From positions 1 to 64,000 of the forward strand of contig SCQL01000019.1 in assembly GCA_004299235.1 (NCBI GenBank): a DNA stretch of 64,000 nt, given 5' to 3'. This stretch comes from a bacterium. GTDB lineage: Bacteria > Chloroflexota > Dormibacteria > Dormibacterales > Dormibacteraceae. Positions 18,101 to 25,142 of the stretch are shown here, one piece after another (within the stretch, counting starts at the first letter, position 1; each line of letters begins with the position of its first letter). Under the pieces are notes generated by a model. The model was not told the origin of the DNA and did not search any database. It saw nothing but the letters and a program-made list of their open reading frames with translations. A program made the position numbers and the translations under genes.

Positions 18101-20446
18101 ACTCCGGAGTTCGTTGCAACAGGAGGCCGCCAGGTACTGCTGACCACTCGGGCCGCGGATGAGGTCACCCGCTTGGTGGCGCCTCTGACCGAGCAGCTGG
18201 ACGTAGATCCAGACGGGCCCGGACCATTGCTACTCCTCGAGGCACTGAGGTCGCTATCGGGTCGCCTCGCGATGCGCCTTATGTCGGCACCGAGCCAAGT
18301 TCAAGGTGCCCTTGGTATGGCGCTGTCGAGGATCTTCCTTGAGGCCCACGGTCTGCTGGAGGACGCGATCATCATCCCGCTCGACGCCCATCCAGAACTC
18401 GCCGTGCCAACGGAAGAGGGAGCGGCCGCCTTGCGAGGGGACCTGTTGGTGGTTTCGGTCGATGCGACCGAGCGCCTTATCGATTTCATGGTGATCGAGA
18501 GCAAGTGCCACCGTGGTACCGGCCTGGGCGACGACCTAAGGAATCGCATCGCGCAGCAAGTGACGGCAAGTGCGGAGCGCCTTAGGGCGCTGTTCTGGCC
18601 TCTCGAAACGGAGGACCGAGTGGATCGCGCGCTGCGCAGCTGGCAACTCACAACCGTACTGGGTTTCTATCTCGACCGGGCTCGGCGCTATGGTTTGGTC
18701 CGACCAACGGCAGCCGCCGCGTTCCACCGATTTATTGCTGACCTTGACCGCGGATACCGTATGTCGATTCGCCGGGCAGGGCTCGTTTTCAGACTCGACG
18801 AGCAGTCCTCGTGGTTGGACGAATCCGATCCTGAGATTCCAATTTGGGTCATCGGCAAAGGCTCTATCACGAACATGTTGACTGAGGCGATCCGAGACTT
18901 CGTAGTCGCGGCGGAGGAGCCTACGTCTGAGACGGCGTCTGAGTCCGCGGGCGTGAGCCGATTGATCACGAGCACCCGCGATCGCGAACCCACCTGGGAG
19001 GATGTCCGGCACACATTCGGTGGACCCGGCTTGGCGACTCGAAGTCGCGATGATAGGGCGGGGAGTGGCGGCGATGATGTAGCAGCGGGTGCCGATCCAT
19101 CGGGCGAACCGACCGGCGATTTGAACGAAGGCGCCGAGGTCACCCGTGCAAAGGAATCCGCCACTGGTGACGCACCACATCCGAGCACCGTGAAGTCGCA
19201 TTCAGAAATTGAGGGCGGCGATTTAGACGCAACAGACGGTCCGTCGTGGGATGTGCTTTTAGGCGAATCGCGGTCAACCCCTCAGTACGGCCTTTTGGCA
19301 TCGGTAGCCTCCGAACCGTGGCGATCAGTAGCACTTGACCTGAACGGCTGCAACACGATCTCCGTTTTCGGTGTGCAAGGAGGAGGTAAGAGCTACACGC
19401 TTGGTTCGATTATCGAAATGGCGTGTCAGGAAATACCGGCGATAAGCCGAATCCCACGGCCATTGGGGGCGGTGGTCTTTCACTATCACCAGACGCAGGA
19501 TTACCCGCCTGAATTCGTCTCGATGGTTGCTCCAAACAAGCACGCAGAGGAAGTGGAGGCGCTCAGGAAAATGGGCGCGGAGCCGGCTGCATTAGACGAC
19601 GTCCTTCTGTTGACGACCCCCGACACTCTGAGTCGGCGCCGCGAACAGTTCCCCAACATTCAGGTCGAACCGATTGCCTTCTCGAGCGCCGAGTTGACGG
19701 TGGCCGACTGGCGCTTTCTCATGGCTGCAACCGGATCGGATGCGCTCTATCTGCGCCTGGTCAATGAGGTGATGCGGCTGCAGCGGGATGATCTCAACCT
19801 CGCGAGGATCAGAGACGGCTTGTCGCATGCTGGACTGAATGACGGCCAACTTCGGTTGGCAACCACCAGGCTCGACTTCGCGGCACGTTTTATTGATGAT
19901 CGGCGCTCACTGCGTTCACTGATGAGACCAGGACGCTTGGTGGTGGTTGATCTGCGCGACGAGTTCGTCGAACGCGATGAGGCACTCGGTCTTTTCGTGA
20001 CCATGCTCAATGTGTTCTCAGGGGCAGGTATTGACAAGGATCCCTTCAACAAGCTCATCGTCTTTGACGAAGCGCACAAATACATGGGAGGCTCGCTGAT
20101 CGGCCAGGTCGTCGAGGTCATACGAGAGATGCGGCACAAAGGCGTGTCGATAGTGGTTGCGTCGCAGGACCCTGTGAATGTCCCGTCGTCGGTCATCGAG
20201 TTGTCCTCGGCGGTAGTTCTCCATCGGTTCAATTCTCCGAATTGGCTGAAGCACATCCAGCGGTCGCTGACATCGTTGGGGGAACTCACCCCAGGCGCGA
20301 TGAATGCTCTCCAGCCGGGTGAGGCCTTCGTTTGGTCTAACCGATCAACGGATCCGGTATTTACTCGGCGCGCCGTCAAGGTTCGGATGCGTCCTCGTGT
20401 GACCAACCACGGTGGGGCAACGAGGACCGCCGTCGACGATGCATAG
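15167..20446 (+). CDS. mad8: Giant PD-(D/E)XK-like and HerA-type ATPase fusion (MAD8-like)
   Basis: A 1759-residue protein. The first 1000 residues are not recognisable, though FVARQD and DWLVNRDAQALLVDV segments look folded. At about 1090-1112 the pattern GDLLVVSVD then FMVIESKCH fits the D-x(n)-E-x-K core of PD-(D/E)XK nucleases. A low-complexity linker (about 1265-1350) leads to a HerA/DUF87-type ATPase: Walker A GVQGGGKSYT near 1400-1410, Walker B NKLIVFDEAHKYMGG at about 1627-1640, and SIVVASQDPVNVP as the following sensor strand. HerA-type motors translocate along DNA and usually pair with nucleases, so this is the likely effector. It is the last gene of the overlapped operon. MADS ends with an ATP-binding protein, MAD8. 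Confidence 0.75.
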   Translation: MTGQRVLVAMPEGDVQAAWLEVLLGHLKEELAHAEPGQCLRVGGLPRSLLETAIGSLYAGNGTTVRIGLVDRTSGPEPWRVGVHRIVEYRNLEGPVVLAAIPPDVKLAAGDSVDISVFREIRTESLGDLVTLTLLAQLNGWVGPSVELLLEDLDRRGFAFSESQQHEFLATVASQPREVWAVGAALGVLGLVPDFALFDQPGEMSFRLGQRNLPVVKALEGKSGTLLERVLRLPVTEQPFREKLFKLLTSYGGDIAPALRAIATELRWRDLSLDLWPFGDEVVPPGEIRVEVSPLRLPRRIDDGLLLWDPGTKVKVGWSTTPPPADVTGLAAFRVELVTSEREVVWESPLIRRGTGKSSHRSRTVRDLHDIEPGIHFFRVTANAESADPFPVQPLRNPEEGDGGKRTNETEDFLVLAPSDVGETSVAPTRAYFVGGHTEAELLARSAAIGSTRPVDGIVMTDASWDNSIEAATDVATATLRFDLRQYTVRLSQRLRQLETQLLATPTHGGHVYVNLDRRHGDPEVVPLVMPSEFVAARQDAFEAIGRASSLEDGGPAVCLVDLSKASDQIERYAHAYLDWLVNRDAQALLVDVIRVDLGHAGRVALVAPTHPLRLLWMLQHQAVARDWIRRLAGAALPVMDPIQLFRDSFNGFGLPPLAVLGASEGYVDAGVLPGGWGLYVPPRLRDSRTMLASLKSRLGVAAEQRAETDLQPRILADKLEAYLQQHPYTPALVLNVLNPGDGGLVVAALIDLESRMMRADRTLRYEVRLFAEDPSTEVVGEAFRDLMEPERQVAEAAARLAGPGRSFLFPKLAWSRKATARFLEDPERFPAHVTIILDAFPVMLRVARVDPDDRSSFVHGLIQEAPRRFVGRGDAFSWIRRPAPRACTELVGAPDRAALIAGLVAEMGSTQAAVLAPGADSEAITGVSALDLSLAGQTLLYAAHLVSTWVLTVDSNLGVDYFDAASRQERPGYLLDFTPEFVATGGRQVLLTTRAADEVTRLVAPLTEQLDVDPDGPGPLLLLEALRSLSGRLAMRLMSAPSQVQGALGMALSRIFLEAHGLLEDAIIIPLDAHPELAVPTEEGAAALRGDLLVVSVDATERLIDFMVIESKCHRGTGLGDDLRNRIAQQVTASAERLRALFWPLETEDRVDRALRSWQLTTVLGFYLDRARRYGLVRPTAAAAFHRFIADLDRGYRMSIRRAGLVFRLDEQSSWLDESDPEIPIWVIGKGSITNMLTEAIRDFVVAAEEPTSETASESAGVSRLITSTRDREPTWEDVRHTFGGPGLATRSRDDRAGSGGDDVAAGADPSGEPTGDLNEGAEVTRAKESATGDAPHPSTVKSHSEIEGGDLDATDGPSWDVLLGESRSTPQYGLLASVASEPWRSVALDLNGCNTISVFGVQGGGKSYTLGSIIEMACQEIPAISRIPRPLGAVVFHYHQTQDYPPEFVSMVAPNKHAEEVEALRKMGAEPAALDDVLLLTTPDTLSRRREQFPNIQVEPIAFSSAELTVADWRFLMAATGSDALYLRLVNEVMRLQRDDLNLARIRDGLSHAGLNDGQLRLATTRLDFAARFIDDRRSLRSLMRPGRLVVVDLRDEFVERDEALGLFVTMLNVFSGAGIDKDPFNKLIVFDEAHKYMGGSLIGQVVEVIREMRHKGVSIVVASQDPVNVPSSVIELSSAVVLHRFNSPNWLKHIQRSLTSLGELTPGAMNALQPGEAFVWSNRSTDPVFTRRAVKVRMRPRVTNHGGATRTAVDDA

Positions 20447-20866
20447 ACTCCTGTAAGCGAACCCGCCGAGTAGGTGGATTCCCCTTAACCGGCAGGGTTC
20501 CAATCTGGATCGCGTGCGGGGATTCTTTGATCCATGGCGGACAACGCGGGGCGTTACAGCATCCAAGTGATCGTGGCTATTCAGCACCGGAATCGGAATG
20601 ATGCCTTAGCACACCTGCGGCGGAGGCTCGCCGAATGGATGATGGAGGACATCGATGGTAGTGGCAGCTCGCCACTCGCGGGCTCCCTGCTGCATTACAC
20701 CGTGCTCAGTCATCGATACATCGGGGGAGCTATGAAGGGAAGCCGCACGATCGAGGGGAAGGCTCGAGGTCGTGACTCCGGGGGCCAATGCCTGGTCGAA
20801 GGAGAGATTTGAGGAGTTGGCCGGGTGAATCAAGGGAAATAGCTTCGCCACTTGCATTACACACCC
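20447..20866. other. Spacer between defence operon and AbiE with one weak ORF
   Basis: Apart from the weak plus-strand frame annotated at 20534-20812 I see no gene here. It is a convergent junction between the plus-strand operon and the minus-strand abiE pair. No hairpin with a T-run stood out. Confidence 0.4.
20534..20812 (+). CDS. Possible small hypothetical protein
   Basis: A 92-residue frame beginning MADNAGRYSIQVIVAIQHRN, with a plausible amphipathic helix (NDALAHLRRRLAEWMMEDID). It starts 87 bases after the ATPase stop on the same strand. The ribosome site is weak (GGGG 13 bases upstream). It could be a real small accessory of the defence operon or a chance frame in the spacer. No family is recognised. 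Confidence 0.3.
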   Translation: MADNAGRYSIQVIVAIQHRNRNDALAHLRRRLAEWMMEDIDGSGSSPLAGSLLHYTVLSHRYIGGAMKGSRTIEGKARGRDSGGQCLVEGEI

Positions 20867-21712
20867 TTAGGTCTTCGTTGATGCGCGCCAGCGACCATCT
20901 CTGATCGCATCCAAACCCGGGGCGTGCGCCAAGCGGCTCGCCAGCCGCTCCATGACAAGATCCGCAGCGGCCACGAGCTCGTAGCCGGCAGGCGTGGCCG
21001 TGACCAAATCATTCAGGTCGCCCGCGAAGTCACGGTCGGCGAGCTTCTCCGCTAGGTTGCCGGCGAAGTCGGAATAGGTGAAGGCGCCGCCCTGCATGTA
21101 GTGGTTGAACGCCTGAATGATTCGCTCGTCGTTTGCCTCTGACTCGATGAGGACGTGCCAAAGATCGAAAAGGTCGCGGCCCTTGCTCCGTTGATAGAGG
21201 GCGCGGAGCTTCGTGCCCATGAGTTCGTCAAGTTGGAACGTGGGGATGTCAGCCTCACCTGACCACCAGGTTGACGACACCTTGTAATTGCGATTGGTTC
21301 TTTCGAAGCAAGGCTCCGTCTCCCGAACATTCATCTCGATGTCGATCCTTATACGCCGCGATCCATCCGTGGATTCCGTGACGAAGACCATGTGGACCAT
21401 CTGGCCGACCTGCAAGAAACTGTGCTCGACGAGCCCAACGTCGATGGCGATCTTTCGCAGCGCCGCCATGTAGGGCTTGATCCCCGAATGAGTGCGACGC
21501 ACGTAGTCAAGATCTTCCGAATAGCGCAGAGGCTGGGGCAGATGGAGCTTGTGAAGGCAGGTCCCGCCGCGCATCGCCAACTCATCCCTTAGCAATTCAT
21601 CGTTGGCGATCTGCACCATGAGCCGCGACAAGATCAAATCCTGTTCGACGTCAGCTTCTGTCGGCCACGGTGCGCGCGCGGCCCACTCTGTGATCTGCGC
21701 GCGAGGTATCAA
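20867..21712 (-). CDS. abiEii: AbiEii-type nucleotidyltransferase toxin
   Basis: A 281-residue protein from a TTG start at 21712 (LIPRAQITEW). This start overlaps the antitoxin stop (GTTTGA) and matches the usual AbiEii beginning; an ATG at 21751 would add 13 residues inside the antitoxin gene. The nucleotidyltransferase motif is seen in MRGGTCLHKL and LRYSEDLDYV (GG...S-x-DLD). A conserved RIDIEMN strand and the motif LDELMGTKLRALYQRSKGRD with FDLW follow. AbiEii toxins of this type IV system transfer nucleotides to RNA (shown for tRNA in related toxins), halting growth during phage infection. Confidence 0.85.
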   Translation of the reverse strand: MIPRAQITEWAARAPWPTEADVEQDLILSRLMVQIANDELLRDELAMRGGTCLHKLHLPQPLRYSEDLDYVRRTHSGIKPYMAALRKIAIDVGLVEHSFLQVGQMVHMVFVTESTDGSRRIRIDIEMNVRETEPCFERTNRNYKVSSTWWSGEADIPTFQLDELMGTKLRALYQRSKGRDLFDLWHVLIESEANDERIIQAFNHYMQGGAFTYSDFAGNLAEKLADRDFAGDLNDLVTATPAGYELVAAADLVMERLASRLAHAPGLDAIRDGRWRASTKT

Positions 21713-22494
21713 ACGTCGGGCTCCACAGCAGCGTTGATTCGAAGTCCCCATCTTCGATCAAGCTCTCCCCGCTTGCGACCGGGAACCAGCAGCGCCGGCT
21801 CTCCTTCTTCTGGTCGAGCGACCACGCGCAACCAGTGCGAATCAAGATCAGTGCGAAATCGCTCTATCAACCAGCCGACGCGGCGGACCGTCGCCCTGTT
21901 TCGCAGGGGTGCTATGCGGGCGAGGACTTCAGTGTCGAGTTGCCCGATCTCCTTCAGAACCGTCGCAACATTACTGATGCCTCCAGCGAGGCTCGGTCGC
22001 CAAGCGAGGTCGACGACCGTCGTTTCAGAGGACGCCACTGTCATGTAACCGGTTTGAACGGTGCGGCGCTCGGTTGGCATATCGGCCACATGCTGGCTGG
22101 CAGTGAAACGCAATCGGACTCTCTCGAAGTCGCGATCTGGCAGGGCTTGGGTCGTGACGACACGGAACGTCTGCGGCGCTTGGTGCGATGCCCCATGCAG
22201 CGCCGCGGCGTTCAGGAAGCCGACGTAGTAATCGCGTCGTAAGTGCTTCATCATCGCGTCGATGAACCACTCGGCTGGCACAACCTTCCAGGACCGAAAC
22301 TCTGCCGGAACTACGACATAGAGGCCTCGGGCCGGGCTAAACAGCCGGCCTTCTTTGGTCAAGCGCGCAAGCGATGTTCGCAGGACGGCGTGCTTCTGGC
22401 CGGTCATCTCCTCGAGCTCAGCGGTCGTTGCCCAATAGCGGCCCTTGGCGATTAGGACGTCGGGGGTCTCTGACGGGGGAACAGTTGTGGTCAT
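21709..22494 (-). CDS. abiEi: AbiEi-type antitoxin and autorepressor
   Basis: A 261-residue protein with an N-terminal winged helix (GRYWATTAELEEMTGQKHAV then TSLARLTKEGRLFSPARGLY). A C-terminal antitoxin domain follows, including YYVGFLNAAALHGASHQAPQ and VVTTQALPDRDFERVRLRF, both standard for AbiEi. The winged helix binds the promoter and represses the operon; the C-terminal part neutralises the toxin without stable binding (type IV). It is the first gene of the pair, overlapping the toxin start. Upstream lie two matching dyads at 22503-22529 and 22566-22592 that fit autoregulation. Confidence 0.85.
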   Translation of the reverse strand: MTTTVPPSETPDVLIAKGRYWATTAELEEMTGQKHAVLRTSLARLTKEGRLFSPARGLYVVVPAEFRSWKVVPAEWFIDAMMKHLRRDYYVGFLNAAALHGASHQAPQTFRVVTTQALPDRDFERVRLRFTASQHVADMPTERRTVQTGYMTVASSETTVVDLAWRPSLAGGISNVATVLKEIGQLDTEVLARIAPLRNRATVRRVGWLIERFRTDLDSHWLRVVARPEEGEPALLVPGRKRGELDRRWGLRINAAVEPDV

Positions 22495-22502
22495 TGTTTC
22501 GG

Positions 22503-22529
22503 GTGAAGTATACCTCTGAGCTACTTTAC
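22503..22529. promoter_or_regulatory. Proximal AbiEi operator candidate (imperfect dyad)
   Basis: Arms GTGAAGTAT and CTACTTTAC are separated by 9 bases. Comparing one arm with the reverse complement of the other gives 7 matches of 9. It lies 9 bases upstream of the antitoxin start and has the same 9-9-9 geometry as the perfect dyad further upstream, so it is probably bound by the same repressor and blocks the promoter. Confidence 0.55.
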
Positions 22530-22565
22530 GTCAAACAATAGACTCCACGAGGGTGATTAGATCGG

Positions 22566-22592
22566 CTAAAGTATATGGTTTCAATACTTTAG
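22566..22592. promoter_or_regulatory. Distal AbiEi operator candidate (perfect dyad)
   Basis: A perfect inverted repeat CTAAAGTAT, 9-base spacer, ATACTTTAG. Its start is 63 bases from that of the proximal dyad, close to six helical turns, so two bound repressors would lie on the same face of the DNA. It is also upstream of the plus-strand gene at 22685 and could influence that gene. Confidence 0.6.
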
Positions 22593-22684
22593 AAGAGCTA
22601 GACACCATGGATCGCTTGGTAGCGCCTTTGAATCTATTGCACTCTGGCCAACACTAACGGTGGGGACGAAATGGAGGTGGACAC

Positions 22685-23398
22685 ATGAAAATCACGATTG
22701 ACATCGACGACGACGAGATTCGCCGCCTTCTCGCTCCGCTGGCTCAGCAAGTGCCCGCTCCCCTGGAGCAGACGACAACAAGGCTATTGAACGTCAGGGA
22801 GGTAGCCGACCGCCTTGGCGTCAGCCGCAACAAGGTGTATGAGTTGCTCTACAAGGGGGAAATCCACTCGCTAGCTATAGGCCGCACCAGGCGGATCTCA
22901 CCCGTTGCTCTCGCCGAGTTCATTTCCAGACCGAGAGAGAACACGGTGGACTACGCCCCACCGCCACCGCGGGCTGAGCCCGAGCGATCGGCGAGCTACC
23001 GGAGGTCGCCCCGAACCCCTAGCCCGCGAGCTGAACAGCCCAAAACGCGTCGGTCGAAGCCAGGCGATGTGATTGACCTGTCTCCCAAGCCGCTGCCTCC
23101 TGCGTCTCGTGATTTGAACATGAGCAGCGAAGAGTTCGAGCGCGCTCTCGCCTCCATGGTCGAGAAGGGCTGGCCGGCGGACGTGGTCGATCAGATCCGA
23201 GCCGACCGCAAGGAAGGAGTCCATCGGGTCAATTTACTGACAATCAACGACGCCGCCAAGTACCTGGGTTTGAGTCGCTATGGGGTCGAAAAATTGGTCA
23301 AGGCCGGCAAACTACGCCGCTTGACAATCGCACCCATGTATCGGGATCAGAAGCCGGAAACGCGTATCCCAGCCAAAGACATTTTGGCTCTCACTTAG
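22685..23398 (+). CDS. Double excisionase-type HTH protein (candidate Xis/directionality factor)
   Basis: A 237-residue protein. After a short acidic start (KITIDIDDDEIRRLLAPLA), residues about 37-78 form an excisionase-family HTH (LLNVREVADRLGVSRNKVYE, then IHSLAIGRTRRISPVALAEF). A Pro/Arg-rich linker follows (residues 80-140). A second similar HTH occupies residues about 182-235 (LLTINDAAKYLGLSRYGVEK). It sits about 400 bases from the putative right attachment site, where recombination directionality factors are often found, although the matching integrase is not in the window. The ribosome site GGAGGTGG lies a few bases before the ATG. Confidence 0.7.
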   Translation: MKITIDIDDDEIRRLLAPLAQQVPAPLEQTTTRLLNVREVADRLGVSRNKVYELLYKGEIHSLAIGRTRRISPVALAEFISRPRENTVDYAPPPPRAEPERSASYRRSPRTPSPRAEQPKTRRSKPGDVIDLSPKPLPPASRDLNMSSEEFERALASMVEKGWPADVVDQIRADRKEGVHRVNLLTINDAAKYLGLSRYGVEKLVKAGKLRRLTIAPMYRDQKPETRIPAKDILALT

Positions 23399-23645
23399 GC
23401 ACCCTCCGGGCACGTCCAGTGGCTTGCTGCTGCTGCTGCTGCCTGCCGGGTTGCGACCTCGCTCGCGAAGTGTCCGCGCTCCTCAGAATTGCGGCAATGC
23501 GCGTGAGCACAACGGGGTCAGTGACCTTCGGTGGGAAACCTTGCGCCGCTCGTTCGGCAACCAGCCGCGCGGCGGCTTCGCGTATCTGCTCAGGCGGAGC
23601 CTCGGGCCGGCGCCTGGCGCGAGCGTCATACATGGGCATCGACAT
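23391..23645 (-). CDS. Small basic hypothetical protein
   Basis: An 84-residue protein: IREAAARLVAERAAQGFPPK then a VTDPVVLTRIAAIL helix, followed by a Gln run encoded by repeated CAG codons and a basic tail. Short proteins with this TDP...IAAIL pattern accompany integrases and Replic genes on actinobacterial-type mobile elements, in my recollection, but no function is known. It is convergent with, and overlaps by 8 bases, the HTH gene. Start may be either of two closely spaced ATGs (23645 or 23636 region). Confidence 0.5.
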   Translation of the reverse strand: MSMPMYDARARRRPEAPPEQIREAAARLVAERAAQGFPPKVTDPVVLTRIAAILRSADTSRARSQPGRQQQQQQATGRARRVPK

Positions 23646-23814
23646 CAGGCTATCGCCTTGCGTGTGTCATCGACCCCAACGGTCGCGCAGTTTTTCTAGC
23701 GCCAGGTAAAATGCGAGGGTTCGCTGAAGACGATCAGCGAGCCGCCCAAACGGTTAGTGGACCGTTGGGTTAAGGGCCCTTTGGGGCCGGTTCTGAATTC
23801 AACAACACCACAAG

Positions 23815-23885
23815 GGTCTTCAAAACCGTCTGCGGGGCGCTGCTGAGGCGTCCTGGGTGGGTTCGATTCCCATCCATCCCCGCCA
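23815..23885 (+). pseudogene. selC': 3' part of tRNA-Sec(UCA): likely right attachment site (attR)
   Basis: From the anticodon loop to the CCA end this is a selenocysteine tRNA. It has loop CTTCAAA with anticodon TCA and a long variable arm (GGGGCGC paired with GCGTCCT, two G-U). The T-arm is GTGGG-TTCGATT-CCCAT, the 3' acceptor half has 8 bases (CCATCCCC), then discriminator G and encoded CCA. The 5' half is missing: bases before the loop do not pair with ACCGTC beyond GGT, and no D-arm is present. GGGGCCGG at 23783 would pair with only six of eight acceptor bases. A 3' tRNA copy in this orientation marks the far end of an element integrated in selC. Confidence 0.7.
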
Positions 23886-23920
23886 AGTTCGGCGCCGATG
23901 ACAGCCACGGAGTCACCGAC

Positions 23921-24952
23921 CTACTGAAGCGGAAACGGCGGCTGCCACCAGGCAGGCACGTCGTCGACCTCGATGGCGCCCACCCATTTGACCCACCAGA
24001 AGCCGCGCCCTTCGGGTACGACCAGGCGTGCGGGGAAGCCGTGCCCGGGATCCAGTGCGTAGCCCCCGACGCGAGTGGCCAGCAGGAGTGAGCTCGCCTG
24101 ATCGATCGGGAACCGGCGGTCGTAGCCGGTGATCGAGACGACGCGGATGCTTGTGCCGTCCACTTTTCCAATCAGGTGATCCAGTCGTGCGCCGGTCCAC
24201 TCTTGGGTCGAGAAAAAACCGCCGGTGCAGTCTAGCGTTGCCCTCATTCGGTCATCGAAGGCGAAGAGCTCGGCATACGACCATTCGCGCCCGCCCGCGG
24301 TCAACCGCCACGCGTGCTGGTTGGTCTGCGGGACCGCATCGAACATCCATGAGCTGATGGGCATCAGGTCTGGCTGGTAAGAGCCGGCCTCGTATGAGCC
24401 GGTGAACCGGCGCACCGCGCCTGGCATGGCGGTCGCCCTGACCACGACTTCGCTTGCCGCATAGGCCACGGTCGCGCCGGCGACGACGGCTCCCGCAAGC
24501 AGCACGTTGCGCCGGGACAGATCGGTAGGGCGGACGCGGACAGGCCGCGAGGCCACATGCCAGATGGCGAACGGAACTGCGGCGATCGCACTCCCCACGT
24601 GAAAGTCCATCGCGGTGAGAGGACCCCAATAGATGAGCAGGCCGGTGGAGTGGAGCAGGCCGGCCACCAGCGAGATCAGCACCAGCACACCGAAAAGGAC
24701 GGACGCCCAACGACCGGGCCGGGGTCGACCAAGTCCCCGCCGACCGATCATCGACTTCCAAGGCAGCAGGATGAGGATCCCGAAGCCACCCGCCGCGTGG
24801 ATGGCAAGCGACCATCGAGCAGGTGCGGTGGCGAAGGCGAACGCGAGCCAGCCAGTGAGGAATGCGATCGCCAGGAAAGCGAGCAAGGCAAGGTTGGTTC
24901 GCGCCCCACGCGCGATGGCCACCGGCGGCCACGCCGAGAGCCGTGCGCTCAT
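23921..24952 (-). CDS. Membrane-anchored molybdopterin oxidoreductase (sulfite-oxidase/YedY family)
   Basis: A 343-residue protein. Residues 1-170 hold about four to five hydrophobic helices (ALLAFLAIAFLTGWLAFAFA and others) with histidines that could bind heme b. Residues 185-340 are the Oxidored_molyb domain: LDCTGGFFSTQEWTG supplies the molybdenum-ligating cysteine (residue 242), and later strands include RVVSITGYDRRFP and GFWWVKWVGAIEV near the C-terminus. Such proteins reduce or oxidise small sulfur or nitrogen compounds on the outer face of the membrane; the substrate is not known. First chromosomal gene after the island. Confidence 0.8.
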   Translation of the reverse strand: MSARLSAWPPVAIARGARTNLALLAFLAIAFLTGWLAFAFATAPARWSLAIHAAGGFGILILLPWKSMIGRRGLGRPRPGRWASVLFGVLVLISLVAGLLHSTGLLIYWGPLTAMDFHVGSAIAAVPFAIWHVASRPVRVRPTDLSRRNVLLAGAVVAGATVAYAASEVVVRATAMPGAVRRFTGSYEAGSYQPDLMPISSWMFDAVPQTNQHAWRLTAGGREWSYAELFAFDDRMRATLDCTGGFFSTQEWTGARLDHLIGKVDGTSIRVVSITGYDRRFPIDQASSLLLATRVGGYALDPGHGFPARLVVPEGRGFWWVKWVGAIEVDDVPAWWQPPFPLQ

Positions 24953-25142
24953 GGTGTGAGCCTACGGCCCGTCTAACTGGGTCGCAAGCAGCAGCCAGAC
25001 CGCGCAGCGCGGCCGCCCGTCCCAAGTCCCCAGGGCCAGCGAGGCAATGCACCGATAGGTGTCCAAATGCCAACCGTAAGGGAGTTGTCAACTGGCTTGG
25101 GGTCCATACTTAACGGGCTCGACGCGGGCGACGCCAAGCACC

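Larger units (their letters stand above)
1..23885. mobile_element. Right-hand part of an integrative conjugative/defence island in selC
   Basis: Bounded on the right by the tRNA-Sec fragment; the left end is outside the window. Cargo seen: sigma factor, small regulators, Replic_Relax and coupling ATPase, MADS-like operon, AbiE and an excisionase-like gene. By eye its GC content is lower than that of the region after 24 kb, with AT-rich patches (for example about 5149 and 22570) absent from the flank. No integrase or relaxase is seen here. The extent is inferred. Confidence 0.6.

Noticed and set aside
9496-20446. BREX type 2 (Pgl) locus
   Set aside because: Only the PglW-like protein matches. 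PglX, PglY, PglZ and a BrxD/BrxHI-type helicase are not seen.
23424-23445. GCT/CAG triplet run
   Set aside because: Just the Gln codons of the small minus-strand gene at 23391-23645; too short to call an expansion repeat.
23773-23792. GGCCC-TTTG-GGGCC hairpin before the tRNA fragment
   Set aside because: Only a 5-bp stem with no clear T-run and no gene ending just upstream on that strand; not called a terminator.
23770-23885. Complete tRNA-Sec gene starting at GGGGCCGG (23783)
   Set aside because: The 5' acceptor would pair with only six of eight bases, and no D-arm or anticodon-stem partner for ACCGTC exists upstream.
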